DNA of 64,000 nt, taken from positions 744,001-808,000 of the forward strand of contig NZ_WMEF01000001.1 of assembly GCF_009724685.1 (NCBI RefSeq), written 5' to 3'. Below, one piece after another: positions 53,511-62,983 of the stretch. Every line of letters begins with the position of its first letter. Within the stretch, counting starts at the first letter, position 1. A program made the position numbers and the translations under genes. This stretch comes from Lysinibacillus cavernae (GTDB taxonomy: Bacteria; Bacillota; Bacilli; Bacillales_A; Planococcaceae). Under the pieces are notes generated by a model. The model worked only from the letters and a program-made list of their open reading frames with translations. It was not told the origin of the DNA and did no database searches.

Positions 53511-54854
53511 GTGATGGATAGAATCTTTGGATTGAAGGATAGAACTATTAAAGTGGTGGATAGAATCCTGGAATTGAAGGATAGAACTATTAAAGTGGTG
53601 GATAGAATCCTGGAATTGAAGGATAGAACTATTAAAGTGGTGGATAGAATCCTGGAATTGAAGGATAGAACTATTAAAGTGGTGGATAGAATCCTGGAAT
53701 TGAAGGATAGAACTATTAAAGTGGTGGATAGAACCTTTGAATCGAAGGATAGAACTATTAAAGTGACGGATAGAACCTTTGAATCGAAGGATAGAACTAT
53801 TAAAGTGACGGATAGAATCCAGGAATTGAAGGATTTAAATTAAAGTGGTGGATAGAATCCTGGAATAGAAGGATTTAAATTAAAGTGATGGATAGAATCT
53901 TTGGATTGAAGGATAGAAATATTAAAGTGGTGGATAGAATCCTGGAATAGAAGGATAGAACTATTAAAGTGACGGATAGAACCTTTGAATCGAAGGATAG
54001 AACTATTAAAGTGACGGATAGAATCCAGGAATTGAAGGATTTAAATTAAAGTGGTGGATAGAATCCTGGAATAGAAGGATTTAAATTAAAGTGATGGATA
54101 GAATCTTTGGATTGAAGGATAGAAATATTAAAGTGGTGGATAGAATCCTGGAATAGAAGGATAGAACTATTAAAGTGACGGATAGAACCTTTGAATCGAA
54201 GGATAGAACTATTAAAGTGGTGGATAGAACCTTTGGATTGAAGGATAGAACTATTAAAGTGGTGGATAGAACCTTTGAATCGAAGGATAGAACTATTAAA
54301 GTGACGGATAGAACCTTTGAATCGAAGGATAGAACTATTAAAGTGACGGATAGAATCCAGGAATTGAAGGATTTAAATTAAAGTGGTGGATAGAATCCTG
54401 GAATAGAAGGATTTAAATTAAAGTGATGGATAGAATCTTTGGATTGAAGGATAGAAATATTAAAGTGGTGGATAGAATCCTGGAATAGAAGGATAGAACT
54501 ATTAAAGTGACGGATAGAACCTTTGAATCGAAGGATAGAACTATTAAAGTGGTGGATAGAACCTTTGGATTGAAGGATAGAACTATTAAAGTGGTGGATA
54601 GAACCTTTGAATCGAAGGATAGAACTATTAAAGTGACGGATAGAATCCTGGAATTGAAGGATTTAAATTAAAGTGATGGATAGAATCTTTGAATCGAAGG
54701 ATAGAAATATTAAAGTGATGGATAGAACCTTTGGATTGAAGGATAGAAATATTAAAGTGACGGATAGAACCTTTGAATCGAAGGATAGAAATCAAAGTGA
54801 CGGATAGAATCTTCCAAGCAAAGAATAGACATCATAAAGCGATGGATAAAAAAC
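53511..54854. repeat. Tandem 21-bp repeat array between ypfD and der
   Basis: The unit is 21 bp beginning GGATAGAA; by eye I count about 56 such units plus seven 19-bp variants beginning GGATTTAA. Units alternate between two types (GATAGAACTATTAAAGTGG and GATAGAATCCTGGAATTGAAG), so the main period is 42 bp. Larger blocks recur: 53881, 54087 and 54419 start the same segment, spaced 206 and 332 bp; 332 - 206 = 126, exactly three 42-bp units. Units decay at the right end (CTTCCAAGCAAAGAATAGAC). Frames of 113 and 68 codons inside it (repeating DRTIKVVDRILELK) are broken by the 2-bp shortfalls, so protein coding is doubtful. No spacers, so not CRISPR. Confidence 0.93.
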
Positions 54855-54928
54855 CCTCAAATCCAAGGATCGCCCCTTCAAAACAACGGCTAAAATTAAT
54901 CGAATGAGTAGTTTAGTCATACATAGCG

Positions 54929-54977
54929 TTCTACTTTATGGATATGATATGATATAATGGCATTTTTCGTGTATAAT
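54929..54977 (+). promoter_or_regulatory. Promoter region of der
   Basis: Two TATAAT boxes occur (54953-54958 and 54972-54977). The first has TTCTAC 18 bp upstream as a weak -35. The region between the repeat array and der (54855-55012) otherwise contains nothing notable. Confidence 0.45.
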
Positions 54978-55012
54978 AGCGAAAGACAAGAAGTTGGAAG
55001 GATGAAGTACAG

Positions 55013-56323
55013 ATGACGAAACCAGTAGTAGCCATCGTAGGTCGTCCGAACGTAGGTAAGTCGACGATTTTTAACCGTATCGTTGGAGAACGTGTTTCCA
55101 TTGTGGAGGATATCCCAGGCGTAACACGTGACCGTATTTATAGTTCGGCAGAGTGGTTAACACATGATTTTAATATTATTGATACAGGTGGCATTGAAAT
55201 TGGAGACGAGCCGTTTTTAGAGCAGATTCGTCAACAAGCCGAAATCGCCATTGATGAGGCAGACGTTATTATTTTTATGACAAATGGTCGTGAAGGGGTA
55301 ACGGCAGCAGATGAGCAAGTAGCTAAAATTTTATACAAAACTAAAAAGCCAGTTGTATTAGCAGTCAATAAAATTGATAATCCAGACATGCGTGAAATGA
55401 TTTATGACTTTTATGCACTTGGCTTTGGTGAGCCTTGGCCAATCTCAGGTTCACACGGCTTAGGTTTAGGGGATTTATTAGACGAATGTGCGAAACATTT
55501 CCCGAAAGAAGATGAAGAGCAATATGGAGACGATGTCATTAAATTCTCTTTAATTGGTCGTCCGAATGTTGGGAAATCTTCATTAGTAAATGCTTTCTTA
55601 GGGCAAGAACGTGTGATTGTAAGTAATATTGCAGGAACAACGCGCGACGCTATTGATACGCCTTATGAGTATGATGAGCAAGAATATGTCATTATTGATA
55701 CAGCCGGCATGCGTAAAAAAGGGAAAGTCTATGAAACAACTGAGAAATACTCTGTTTTACGTGCGCTACGTGCTATTGAACGCTCAGACGTTGTTTTAGT
55801 GGTATTTAATGCAGAAGAGGGTATTCAGGAGCAAGATAAAAAAATTGCTGGCTATGCACATGAGGCTGGAAAAGCTGTTGTGATCGTTGTGAATAAATGG
55901 GATGCTATTGAAAAAGACGAAAAAACGATGAATGTCTTTACTCAGCAAATTCGCGAGCATTTCCTATTTTTAGACTATGCACCGATTATTTTCGTATCGG
56001 CTAATACAAAACAGCGTGTTCATCAAATTTTACCGATTATCCAGCGTGTAAGCGAGAATCATGCGATGCGTATACAGTCTTCTATCTTAAATGAAGTGAT
56101 TGAGGATTCAGTGGCACGTAATCCTGCGCCAACTGATAAAGGTCGCCGTTTACGTATTTACTATGCCACTCAAGTTGCAATTAAGCCACCGACATTTGTT
56201 GTTTTTGTGAATGAACCGGAGCTTATGCATTTCTCATACGAACGTTTCTTAGAAAATCGAATTCGCGAAACATTTGACTTTGAAGGGACGCCAATTCGTT
56301 TAATTACACGTGCTCGTGCTTAA
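55013..56323 (+). CDS. der: Ribosome-assembly GTPase Der (EngA)
   Basis: A 436-aa protein (B. subtilis Der 436) with two consecutive GTPase domains and a KH-like end. G1 motifs are [16 protein letters not shown] (residues ~8-20) and [15 protein letters not shown] (~180-195); G3 motifs DTGGIE and DTAGMR; G4 motifs NKID and NKWD. The C-terminal ~80 residues ([20 protein letters not shown]) form the KH-like domain. Der is essential for 50S subunit maturation. It lies after the tandem array, with gpsA next, as in B. subtilis. Confidence 0.97.
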   Translation: MTKPVVAIVGRPNVGKSTIFNRIVGERVSIVEDIPGVTRDRIYSSAEWLTHDFNIIDTGGIEIGDEPFLEQIRQQAEIAIDEADVIIFMTNGREGVTAADEQVAKILYKTKKPVVLAVNKIDNPDMREMIYDFYALGFGEPWPISGSHGLGLGDLLDECAKHFPKEDEEQYGDDVIKFSLIGRPNVGKSSLVNAFLGQERVIVSNIAGTTRDAIDTPYEYDEQEYVIIDTAGMRKKGKVYETTEKYSVLRALRAIERSDVVLVVFNAEEGIQEQDKKIAGYAHEAGKAVVIVVNKWDAIEKDEKTMNVFTQQIREHFLFLDYAPIIFVSANTKQRVHQILPIIQRVSENHAMRIQSSILNEVIEDSVARNPAPTDKGRRLRIYYATQVAIKPPTFVVFVNEPELMHFSYERFLENRIRETFDFEGTPIRLITRARA

Positions 56324-56347
56324 GGCAATCGCCATACACTTACAATA

Positions 56348-56383
56348 CGCCAACCCGACATGTTTGTTGGGTGGCGTCTTTTT
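56348..56383 (+). terminator. Terminator-like hairpin after der
   Basis: CGCCAACCC (56348-56356) pairs with GGGTGGCG (56369-56376) with one bulged base, followed by TCTTTTT. gpsA begins 50 bp later with its own GGGAGG site, so partial read-through is likely. Confidence 0.6.
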
Positions 56384-56432
56384 ACAAGAAAAGAACTTAT
56401 TATAGACAACCCAACAAAGGGAGGATTTTTTT

Positions 56433-57449
56433 ATGGAAAAAGTTTGTGTGTTAGGGGCAGGCTCTTGGGGGACTGCACTTGCAATGGTACTTGCGGAAAA
56501 TGGCCATGATACGCTTGTATGGACACATAGAGCTGAGCAGGCAGAAGAAATCAATAACTTGCATACAAATAAAAAATATTTACCAGAAACCATTCTGCCG
56601 ACAAATTTACATGCGACGAGTGATATTGCGAAGGCAGCAACGCATGCAGAGACCATTGTTGTGGCTGTTCCAACAAAAGCGATTCGAGAAGTTTGTGAGA
56701 AATTAACGGCTGAATTAACGAGAAAAGTTTTGTTTGTTCATGTCTCTAAAGGGATTGAACCGGATTCCTTAAAACGTATTTCTGAAATTTTGGCAGACAG
56801 CTTACCAGCTGAATATGTTGAAGAAATTGTTGTTCTATCTGGTCCAAGTCATGCAGAGGAAGTAGTGTTACATCATCCTACGACTGTTACAGCTGCTTGT
56901 GCCAACATAGATGCTGCTGAAAAAGTTCAGGATTTATTTATGAATCAATTTTTCCGTGTCTACACAAATGAAGATGTAATCGGTGTAGAGGTAGGGGGGG
57001 CGCTGAAAAACGTCATCGCTCTAGCGGCAGGTATTACAGACGGTTTGAATTATGGAGATAATGCGAAAGCGGCACTGATTACGCGTGGTCTGGCAGAGAT
57101 TTCACGTTTAGGTGTCAAAATGGGTGGTAATCCATTTACGTTCTCGGGGCTTACTGGCATGGGTGATTTAATTGTGACATGTACAAGCGTCCACTCTCGA
57201 AACTGGCGTGCAGGGAATATGCTAGGACAAGGTATGAAGCTACAAGAAGTTCTGGATCAAATGGGAATGGTTGTAGAAGGTGTCCGTACCACGAAGGCAG
57301 CCTATCAATTAGCAGAAAAGTATGGTGTGGCAATGCCTATTTCTATAGAACTTTATAGTGTGCTATTTAATGATGTTGAACCGAAAGTTGCGGTTGATGC
57401 ATTAATGATGCGTATGAAAAAACGTGAAATAGATGATATGAAGCATTAA
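56433..57449 (+). CDS. gpsA: Glycerol-3-phosphate dehydrogenase GpsA
   Basis: A 338-aa protein (family ~340). The NAD(P) Rossmann motif VCVLGAGSWGTALAMVLAEN is at the N-terminus, the lysine-containing FVHVSKGIE and SGPSHAEEVV follow, and the C-terminal domain has GGALKNVIALAAGITDGLNY and GNPFTFSGLTGMGDLIVTC. It reduces dihydroxyacetone phosphate to sn-glycerol-3-phosphate, the backbone of phospholipids and so the substrate of PlsY-type enzymes. The order der-gpsA is conserved. Confidence 0.97.
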   Translation: MEKVCVLGAGSWGTALAMVLAENGHDTLVWTHRAEQAEEINNLHTNKKYLPETILPTNLHATSDIAKAATHAETIVVAVPTKAIREVCEKLTAELTRKVLFVHVSKGIEPDSLKRISEILADSLPAEYVEEIVVLSGPSHAEEVVLHHPTTVTAACANIDAAEKVQDLFMNQFFRVYTNEDVIGVEVGGALKNVIALAAGITDGLNYGDNAKAALITRGLAEISRLGVKMGGNPFTFSGLTGMGDLIVTCTSVHSRNWRAGNMLGQGMKLQEVLDQMGMVVEGVRTTKAAYQLAEKYGVAMPISIELYSVLFNDVEPKVAVDALMMRMKKREIDDMKH

Positions 57450-57491
57450 TATTAATTTTTTGATTAAATTTGTCATGAAACGGACATAAAT

Positions 57492-57527
57492 AAGGTGTCT
57501 CAGCGAATCTGTTGAGACGCCTTATTG
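57492..57527 (+). terminator. Terminator after gpsA
   Basis: AAGGTGTCTCA (57492-57502) pairs with TGAGACGCCTT (57513-57523), one wobble, followed by ATTG. The T-run is weak. Confidence 0.6.
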
Positions 57528-57673
57528 TGTGCTACTAGTTGAATAGTTAAAGCACTGTAAAAAGGTTGTCCATTTCTTGATAGTTAGGGGACAACTATTT
57601 CTTTTTAGCAAAGGCACATAGTATAATATACTTTGATTGTGTCTTGACATTGAAAGAAAGGTGGTTATTTGAA

Positions 57674-57886
57674 ATGGGCCCGTTAGCTCATATGCCGGCA
57701 CTAGATGTAATGTGGGTGTCGTTTTATTGCATCGCATTTATGATTATCTCAGTAGGCTTAATTTATTTAGCTCGTAACAAGATTTCAAATGTATTTTTAC
57801 GAACAATCGTAAATTTATGTGCATACATACTGTTTGGACTTGGCACATTTTTAATGGTACTAGTAGTTGCCACGTGGCCAGCATAA
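57674..57886 (+). CDS. yphE: DUF2768 small membrane protein YphE
   Basis: The start is the ATG at 57674 (70 aa, MGPLAHMPAL), after AAAGGTGG; a longer frame to 57644 has no site. Two transmembrane helices are clear (WVSFYCIAFMIISVGLIYLA and AYILFGLGTFLMVLVVATW). The family (DUF2768) is restricted to spore-forming Bacillales and lies between gpsA and spoIVA, so a sporulation-linked membrane role is likely, although the function is unknown. yphF follows in 22 bp. Confidence 0.85.
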   Translation: MGPLAHMPALDVMWVSFYCIAFMIISVGLIYLARNKISNVFLRTIVNLCAYILFGLGTFLMVLVVATWPA

Positions 57887-57908
57887 AAAATAATGAGGTG
57901 TCAGTAAC

Positions 57909-58688
57909 ATGAAAAAACTAAGTGCTTTCCTGTTGGTATTTGCAACCGCCATACTGTTAGTAGGATGTGCGTACCCAGAAGACGAAAAAAGGGCGAAGGT
58001 AACGCCTGATGTCGACCAACTAGCAGCAGTTCAACGAGCCGTTAACGAATACCGTGAAGCAACTGGTGGTCTAGTACCAATAAAAAATAGTGAATTGGAT
58101 ACGGATATTTATATTAAATACTTAATCGATTTTGAAAAACTTATGCCGAAGTATTTGACGACAATTCCAGGAAATGCTTATGAAAAAGGCGGTATATATC
58201 AATATATCATCTGGAATCCTGAAAGTGATGCGACAGTCAAATTAGTAGATTTAAATGCGGCAGAGCGCATACGTGAAATAGGTATTCGTAAACTATCTAC
58301 ACAGTATTTACCGATAAAGAGTGCAACATCAGAAAATGTTTATCAAATTAATTATAAAGATTTGGGCTATAAAACAGATGTTACGGTGAAAAGCCCCTAT
58401 TCTGGCGTCGAATTGCCGCTCTTTATGACTGGAGACGGTGAACTGCATGTAGATTATGCTGTTGATTTAGGGCAGCTCTTAAAAGACGACAAACCGGATG
58501 TCAAACCTGGTGATGATATTCGCCAGTTACTAGTTGATAAATACCCTGTAGTGCCTGCTTATTCTATTCCGTATACGGTCGATGATAATGGTGAACCAAT
58601 TTATGATATGGAAACCTATAATGCTGATGTCAAAAAGGCTAAAGAACGACAAAAACAAGAGGCAGAAGCCGCAACCAAAAAAGAATAG
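57909..58688 (+). CDS. yphF: Lipoprotein YphF
   Basis: A 259-aa lipoprotein: KKLSAFLLVFATAILLVGC is a type II signal peptide with lipobox LVGC, cysteine at residue 20. The mature part has a conserved helix (VDQLAAVQRAVNEYREATGG), repeats of short strands and an acidic, Gln/Lys-rich end. Function of the family is unknown; expression in the mother cell has been linked to sporulation by neighbourhood. It is co-oriented with yphE and ends 2 bp before a terminator. Confidence 0.85.
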   Translation: MKKLSAFLLVFATAILLVGCAYPEDEKRAKVTPDVDQLAAVQRAVNEYREATGGLVPIKNSELDTDIYIKYLIDFEKLMPKYLTTIPGNAYEKGGIYQYIIWNPESDATVKLVDLNAAERIREIGIRKLSTQYLPIKSATSENVYQINYKDLGYKTDVTVKSPYSGVELPLFMTGDGELHVDYAVDLGQLLKDDKPDVKPGDDIRQLLVDKYPVVPAYSIPYTVDDNGEPIYDMETYNADVKKAKERQKQEAEAATKKE

Positions 58689-58690
58689 GC

Positions 58691-58722
58691 AAAAAGCTCC
58701 TTACATTTGTGAGGGGCTTTTT
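58691..58722 (+). terminator. Terminator after yphF
   Basis: AAAAAGC-CCTTACA pairs with TGAGGGGCTTTTT (58691-58722) with one mismatch around TTTG. The T-run overlaps the -35 region of the spoIVA promoter. Confidence 0.7.
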
Positions 58723-58750
58723 CATATTTGTCTACAAGCTTGCATATAGT
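58722..58750 (+). promoter_or_regulatory. Sigma-E promoter of spoIVA
   Basis: TCATATT (58722-58728) and CATATAGT (58743-58750) are 14 bp apart and match the mother-cell sigma-E consensus (ATATT then CATACANT). spoIVA is a known sigma-E gene. Confidence 0.7.
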
Positions 58751-58780
58751 GAAAAAGCGTAGATAAAGGAGGCAGAAACC

Positions 58781-60259
58781 TTGAGTGAAGCAGTATTTAG
58801 AGAAATTGCAGAGCGCACAAATGGCGATGTTTATATTGGTGTTGTCGGTCCAGTACGTGTAGGTAAATCAACATTTGTAAAAAAGGTAATGGAATCAGTT
58901 GTGATACCAAACATTGTGGATGAAACAGAAAGAATGCGAGCACAGGATGAGTTGCCACAAAGTTCACCGGGGCCAGTCATAATGACTGCTGAGCCGAAGT
59001 TTGTGCCTGCCCAAGCAACCCGTATTGTGGTCGGTGAAGATGAAATGCCATTTCAAATTCGTTTAGCAGATTGTGTTGGTTATGTTATTGATGGAACAAA
59101 AGGCTATGAGGATGAAAATGGGCCTAAATATGTTCATACGCCTTGGCATACAGAGCCTATTCCATTTCAGGAAGCAGCTAAAATTGGCACAGATAAGGTG
59201 ATTCGTGATCATGCGAATATCGGTATTGTCGTAACAACTGATGGTACTGTTAACGGTATAAGCCGCCGTGCCGCAGAAAAGGCCGAAGAAGAAATTGTTG
59301 AACAATTAAAAGACATCGGCAAACCATTTGTGATGTTACTGAATTGTCAAATGCCAGCGAGAGAAGAAACAGTTCAGCTTCGCAATGAATTATTTGAACG
59401 TTATAATGTTCCGGTTATTGCTATGTCCATTGATCAAATGAGAGAAACTGATATTCAGTATATTTTGCAAGAGGCGTTATTTGAATTCCCAATTCGCACA
59501 ATAGAAGTGGAGAAACCAGATTGGCTGGACGTGTTAGATGCCACACATCCATTGAATGTTGCTTTGATTGATTCGATGGAGGAAGTACTTTCTTCTGTTA
59601 TGAAAATTCGAGATGTTCAACAGGCATCAGATGCCTTTAAAGCCATTGATTTTATTGATCAAAGTGAAGTTGTCCATGTGGATGCTGGTATTGGTACGGC
59701 TGTAATTCGCGTATCCTTACAGGGTGAATTATACAAATCAGTATGTAATGAATGGCTAGAAGAACCAATCGAAACGAAAAAAGATTGGTTGCTCTTTATT
59801 AAAGAGGCGGCAGAGGCTAAAGAAGCGCAAAAACGCTTTAAGAGTGCTATTCATGATGCTGATACGTCTGGATATGGTGTGACATTACCGATGATGCAGG
59901 AATTTGAGCCAACAGCCCCTGAGCTAATCAAACAAAATAATTTCTTTGGTGTACGAATGAAAGCAAAAGCACCATCTTACCATATTATTCGAGTGGATAT
60001 GGAGTCGGAATTTGCACCATTAATCGGCTCGGAGTTCCATAGTCAGCAACTTCTAAAAGATTTAAACCATGCTTATTTACATGATCGTGATGCATTATGG
60101 AATACACAACTGTTTGGAACACCTTTACATGAAGTATTAAAAGAAGGAATACGCTATAAAATGGATGCAGTTCCATCAACTGCTAAAAAACGTATGCGTC
60201 AAACCATTGAACGAATGGTTAACGAAGGAGATCGAGGTTTAGTAACATTTATTTTATAG
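58781..60259 (+). CDS. spoIVA: Spore coat morphogenetic ATPase SpoIVA
   Basis: A 492-aa protein (B. subtilis SpoIVA 492) with a TTG start nine bases after AAAGGAGG. The Walker A motif is VVGPVRVGKSTFVKK at residues ~23-33; IRLADCVGYVIDGTKGYED and TTDGTVNGISR follow. SpoIVA hydrolyses ATP to polymerise into the basement layer of the coat around the forespore, and is anchored there by SpoVM. The C-terminus (MRQTIERMVNEGDRGLVTFIL) matches the SpoVM-interacting end. Transcription begins at a sigma-E promoter immediately upstream. Confidence 0.97.
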   Translation: MSEAVFREIAERTNGDVYIGVVGPVRVGKSTFVKKVMESVVIPNIVDETERMRAQDELPQSSPGPVIMTAEPKFVPAQATRIVVGEDEMPFQIRLADCVGYVIDGTKGYEDENGPKYVHTPWHTEPIPFQEAAKIGTDKVIRDHANIGIVVTTDGTVNGISRRAAEKAEEEIVEQLKDIGKPFVMLLNCQMPAREETVQLRNELFERYNVPVIAMSIDQMRETDIQYILQEALFEFPIRTIEVEKPDWLDVLDATHPLNVALIDSMEEVLSSVMKIRDVQQASDAFKAIDFIDQSEVVHVDAGIGTAVIRVSLQGELYKSVCNEWLEEPIETKKDWLLFIKEAAEAKEAQKRFKSAIHDADTSGYGVTLPMMQEFEPTAPELIKQNNFFGVRMKAKAPSYHIIRVDMESEFAPLIGSEFHSQQLLKDLNHAYLHDRDALWNTQLFGTPLHEVLKEGIRYKMDAVPSTAKKRMRQTIERMVNEGDRGLVTFIL

Positions 60260-60295
60260 TGATAAAAATCAAAAAAAATTATAAAAAATATGTGC

Positions 60296-60334
60296 AGGGC
60301 TTTTCGTTTTTATGCGAAAAGTCCTTTTATTTTT
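60296..60334 (+). terminator. Terminator after spoIVA
   Basis: AGGGCTTTTCG (60296-60306) pairs with CGAAAAGTCCT (60315-60325), one wobble, followed by TTTATTTTT. Confidence 0.85.
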
Positions 60335-60458
60335 GTTTTTTGGGTGAAAAACTGATTTTTTGGTTATAATCATGAATGAATACAGTTGCGTAGCGGTTTT
60401 CTATGTGTTACTCTTTTTACAGAATTGGTTCATGACCCTTTGAGAGGAGGTGAATGGT

Positions 60459-60731
60459 GTGAATAAAACAGAATTAGTAAACTCTGTTGCTGAAGCTGCA
60501 GGTCTTTCTAAAAAAGACGCTTCTAAAGCAGTTGAAGCTGTATTTGATACAATTCAAGATGCTCTTGCAAAGGGTGACAAAGTACAATTAATTGGTTTTG
60601 GTAACTTTGAAGTACGTGAACGTGCGGCTCGTAAAGGTCGTAACCCACAAACTGGTAAAGAAATCGAAATCGCTGCTAGCAAGGTGCCTGCTTTCAAACC
60701 AGGTAAAGCGCTTAAAGACGCGGTAAAATAA
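60459..60731 (+). CDS. hup: Nucleoid protein HBsu (HU)
   Basis: The start is a GTG at 60459 (90 aa, [12 protein letters not shown]), eight bases after AGGAGG; the GTG at 60450 lies inside that site. Sequence nearly identical in pattern to HBsu: [20 protein letters not shown], then [20 protein letters not shown] for the beta-arm with the DNA-contacting RNP, and [14 protein letters not shown] at the end. HU bends and compacts DNA and is essential in B. subtilis. A TATAAT at 60365-60370 is a possible promoter. Confidence 0.97.
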   Translation: MNKTELVNSVAEAAGLSKKDASKAVEAVFDTIQDALAKGDKVQLIGFGNFEVRERAARKGRNPQTGKEIEIAASKVPAFKPGKALKDAVK

Positions 60732-60754
60732 TACTCGTCTAGTAGTTACATAGG

Positions 60755-60793
60755 GCAGTCTTCATGTATACGAACATGAAGGCTGCTCTTTTT
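60755..60793 (+). terminator. Terminator after hup
   Basis: GCAGTCTTCATGT (60755-60767) pairs with ACATGAAGGCTGC (60774-60786), one wobble, followed by TCTTTTT. Confidence 0.9.
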
Positions 60794-60953
60794 AACGTCA
60801 ATATTTATATTACATAACATTATGATACGGGGATTTGCTTATCTATAAGTGAATTTTATATGAAACAGGTAAGTCATTTTGCGCTTACCTTTTGGATGTG
60901 CTACGATGCATAGGGAAATGTGTAATGTTTTGATACGCAGGAGGTTTTTTCGG

Positions 60954-61523
60954 ATGTCGAATATAGATTTATTGAAAATAGAAGAAGCAGTAAAAATGAT
61001 TTTAGAAGCGGTAGGTGAAGACGTAAATCGCGAAGGTTTATTGGATACACCGAAGCGTGTAGCTAAAATGTATGCTGAAATGTTTAGCGGCTTGCATGAG
61101 GATGCAAAAGATTATTTTAAAACGGTATTTCATGAAGATCATGAAGAATTAGTGCTTGTTAAAGATATTCCTTTTTATTCGATGTGTGAGCATCACCTAG
61201 TACCTTTCTATGGCAAAGCGCATGTCGCATACATACCAAATGACGGCGTTGTTGCCGGGCTTAGTAAATTGGGACGTGCAGTGGAAACAATTGCTCGTCG
61301 CCCGCAGCTACAAGAGCGAATTACATCATCTGTAGCAGAGACGATTATGGAAATGTTATCGCCTAAGGGTGTTTACGTTGTGATTGAGGCTGAACACATG
61401 TGTATGACAATGAGAGGGTTAAAAAAACCTGGCTCTAAAACGGTAACATCAGTTGCACGCGGCATTTATGAGGAAGATGAAGTGAAACGCAGGGAAGTAC
61501 TGTCATTTATTCAAATGTCTTAA
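60954..61523 (+). CDS. folE: GTP cyclohydrolase I FolE (MtrA)
   Basis: I start at the ATG at 60954 (189 aa, [12 protein letters not shown]), nine bases after AGGAGG. FolE signatures: [18 protein letters not shown], zinc-binding [20 protein letters not shown] (Cys and His), [20 protein letters not shown], and the second zinc cysteine in [11 protein letters not shown]. It converts GTP to dihydroneopterin triphosphate for folate. As in B. subtilis it forms the mtrAB pair with mtrB, 62 bp downstream. Confidence 0.97.
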   Translation: MSNIDLLKIEEAVKMILEAVGEDVNREGLLDTPKRVAKMYAEMFSGLHEDAKDYFKTVFHEDHEELVLVKDIPFYSMCEHHLVPFYGKAHVAYIPNDGVVAGLSKLGRAVETIARRPQLQERITSSVAETIMEMLSPKGVYVVIEAEHMCMTMRGLKKPGSKTVTSVARGIYEEDEVKRREVLSFIQMS

Positions 61524-61585
61524 ATTGCATGTCTAATTATGTTATGATGTACTAAGAATTTGTCGGATTTAAGGAGTGTACAAAG

Positions 61586-61804
61586 ATGTCACAAGATTAT
61601 ATTGTTATTCAAGCAGAAGAAGATGGTGTACATGTCATTGGTTTAACTCGTGGAACAGATACTAAATTCCATCATTCAGAAAAGCTAGATGCCGGCGAAG
61701 TAATGATTGCACAATTTACGGACCACACGTCTGCAATGAAAATACGTGGAAAAGCACAAATTCATACTGCACATGGTGTTATAAATAGCGAAGCGAAAAA
61801 ATAA
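61586..61804 (+). CDS. mtrB: Trp RNA-binding attenuation protein MtrB (TRAP)
   Basis: A 72-aa protein (B. subtilis TRAP 75) with AAGGAG before its ATG. It keeps the KKR RNA-binding layout (EKLDAGEVM, then [11 protein letters not shown] with Lys and Arg) and the tryptophan-pocket strands ([19 protein letters not shown]). TRAP forms an 11-mer that binds G/UAG repeats in trp mRNA leaders and attenuates the tryptophan operon; no such leader is in this window. TRAP limits the host to Bacillales. Confidence 0.96.
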   Translation: MSQDYIVIQAEEDGVHVIGLTRGTDTKFHHSEKLDAGEVMIAQFTDHTSAMKIRGKAQIHTAHGVINSEAKK

Positions 61805-62200
61805 TGAATTTGGTATTTATGAATAGTTTTTGTCTTGTTTATCTTGATTGAGCCAATGTTTTTTTCAAAAAAGCGAAGCGTCGCTAATCAAGATTACCTC
61901 CAGCGAATGTCACAGGATTTGTCGAGACACTTTTCGAGCAAGTTCGAAAAAATCTGAACGCCATTACGCCAAGGCGAAATGATTGTACAACAGACACATA
62001 TAAAAACACTAGATGTGAAAAACTGAGTATAAGGCAGTTAGCATTCCCGTATCCATTTATGGGAAAGCTTTACTGCCTGTCCTATGAGGGAAGCAAAATA
62101 TTTTTATTCCGCATCGTTGCGTATGCTATAATGACTCAGTAAGCAAGCGTTAAGCCTTCGTTAGGGCTAACGTATCTGAAAGTGAAATGGAGTAAGGTCT
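61805..62200. other. Intergenic region with structured, possibly dispersed element
   Basis: No gene is seen between mtrB and hepS. The stretch 61875-62000 has a higher G+C than its surroundings and, read on the minus strand, gives a frame without start (GVMAFRFFRTCSKSVSTNP), reminiscent of short dispersed non-coding repeats in this group. Next is an extended hairpin: AGGCAGT (62032-62038) with ACTGCCT (62072-62078), AGC with GCT, then TTCCC with GGGAA. A second smaller dyad (CGTTA-AGCC/GGGC-TAACG) lies near 62147-62172 inside the hepS leader. No T-run follows the larger stem. Confidence 0.5.
62104..62132 (+). promoter_or_regulatory. Promoter of hepS
   Basis: TATAAT at 62127-62132 with an extended TGC (TGCTATAAT) and TTATTC 17 bp upstream gives a sigma-A promoter about 70 bp before the hepS ATG. 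The leader includes a small dyad at 62147-62172. Confidence 0.65.
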
Positions 62201-62968
62201 ATGAATGCAACATACATTCAAAATTCAATTGCACAGTTAAAAACAGAGATTTTCATGGATGTTCGTCATAGAACTTTGCAAAAATACACAGGTGTACCTG
62301 TGCTAGATGAAAATCAATTGTTTTATTTGTTAATCCCGTTTTTGAATGGTGAAGAGTGGCAACAAGAGCAACAAGAGGCTGCAATTACTGTTGGCATTGT
62401 GTACGCAGCTTTAGCGGCTCACGATCATATAAAAGAAGTAGATGCAACATCAAAAGAACAGCAGCTTACCGTTTTAGCTGGGGATTTTTATAGTGGTCGT
62501 TACTATGAAATATTAGCGATGTCAGGGAATGTCGCATTGATAAAAAGTTTGTCAAAAGGTATTGTGTCGCGTTGTGAACATCAAATTAAAGTATATGAAG
62601 ACGAACAACGATCAATCGAGCAATGGTATGCTTCGATGCGTAATATTGATGCAGGGTTAATTGCTCAATTTTTCGGTCTGTATTCTTTCAGTGAATATAT
62701 TCCACTTATAGAAAAAAGCTTATTAATCTTGCGTTTAGAAAGAGAATGGGCTGCTCATCAGCGTGGACAAATGTCTTTAATAGGTAAGGCACTTGAAGAA
62801 AGAATTAGACAAAATGGCGCAACATTTCATAGCGTCATCCAGGAAAAAATTGTGCATCTAAAAACAGAACTGTCACAGATGGTTGATCATGCATCCTTTT
62901 TACAAAGTGACGTCAAACAAGCTTTACATGCACATGTAGAGGCTTCCATTGCTTCTACTAACGGATAA
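62201..62968 (+). CDS. hepS: Heptaprenyl diphosphate synthase component I HepS
   Basis: A 255-aa protein (B. subtilis HepS 251). It is all-helical with MDVRHRTLQKYTGVPVLDEN near the start and the family's LTVLAGDFYSGRYYEILAMSG, which mimics the first Asp-rich region of prenyl synthases without the full DDxxD. It is the small non-catalytic subunit that pairs with HepT and sets chain length for menaquinone-7. An AATGGAG site precedes the ATG. menG and hepT follow, as in B. subtilis. Confidence 0.95.
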   Translation: MNATYIQNSIAQLKTEIFMDVRHRTLQKYTGVPVLDENQLFYLLIPFLNGEEWQQEQQEAAITVGIVYAALAAHDHIKEVDATSKEQQLTVLAGDFYSGRYYEILAMSGNVALIKSLSKGIVSRCEHQIKVYEDEQRSIEQWYASMRNIDAGLIAQFFGLYSFSEYIPLIEKSLLILRLEREWAAHQRGQMSLIGKALEERIRQNGATFHSVIQEKIVHLKTELSQMVDHASFLQSDVKQALHAHVEASIASTNG

Positions 62969-62983
62969 GAGAGGTTTTTCAAA

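Noticed and set aside
53502..54381. Two repeat-derived open frames (113 and 68 codons) as proteins
   Set aside because: They consist only of the 21-bp repeat, lack good ribosome sites, and neighbouring units with 2-bp shortfalls shift the frame; the array as a whole does not keep a reading frame.
53511..54854. CRISPR array
   Set aside because: The units are contiguous and similar throughout; there are no unique spacers and no cas genes.
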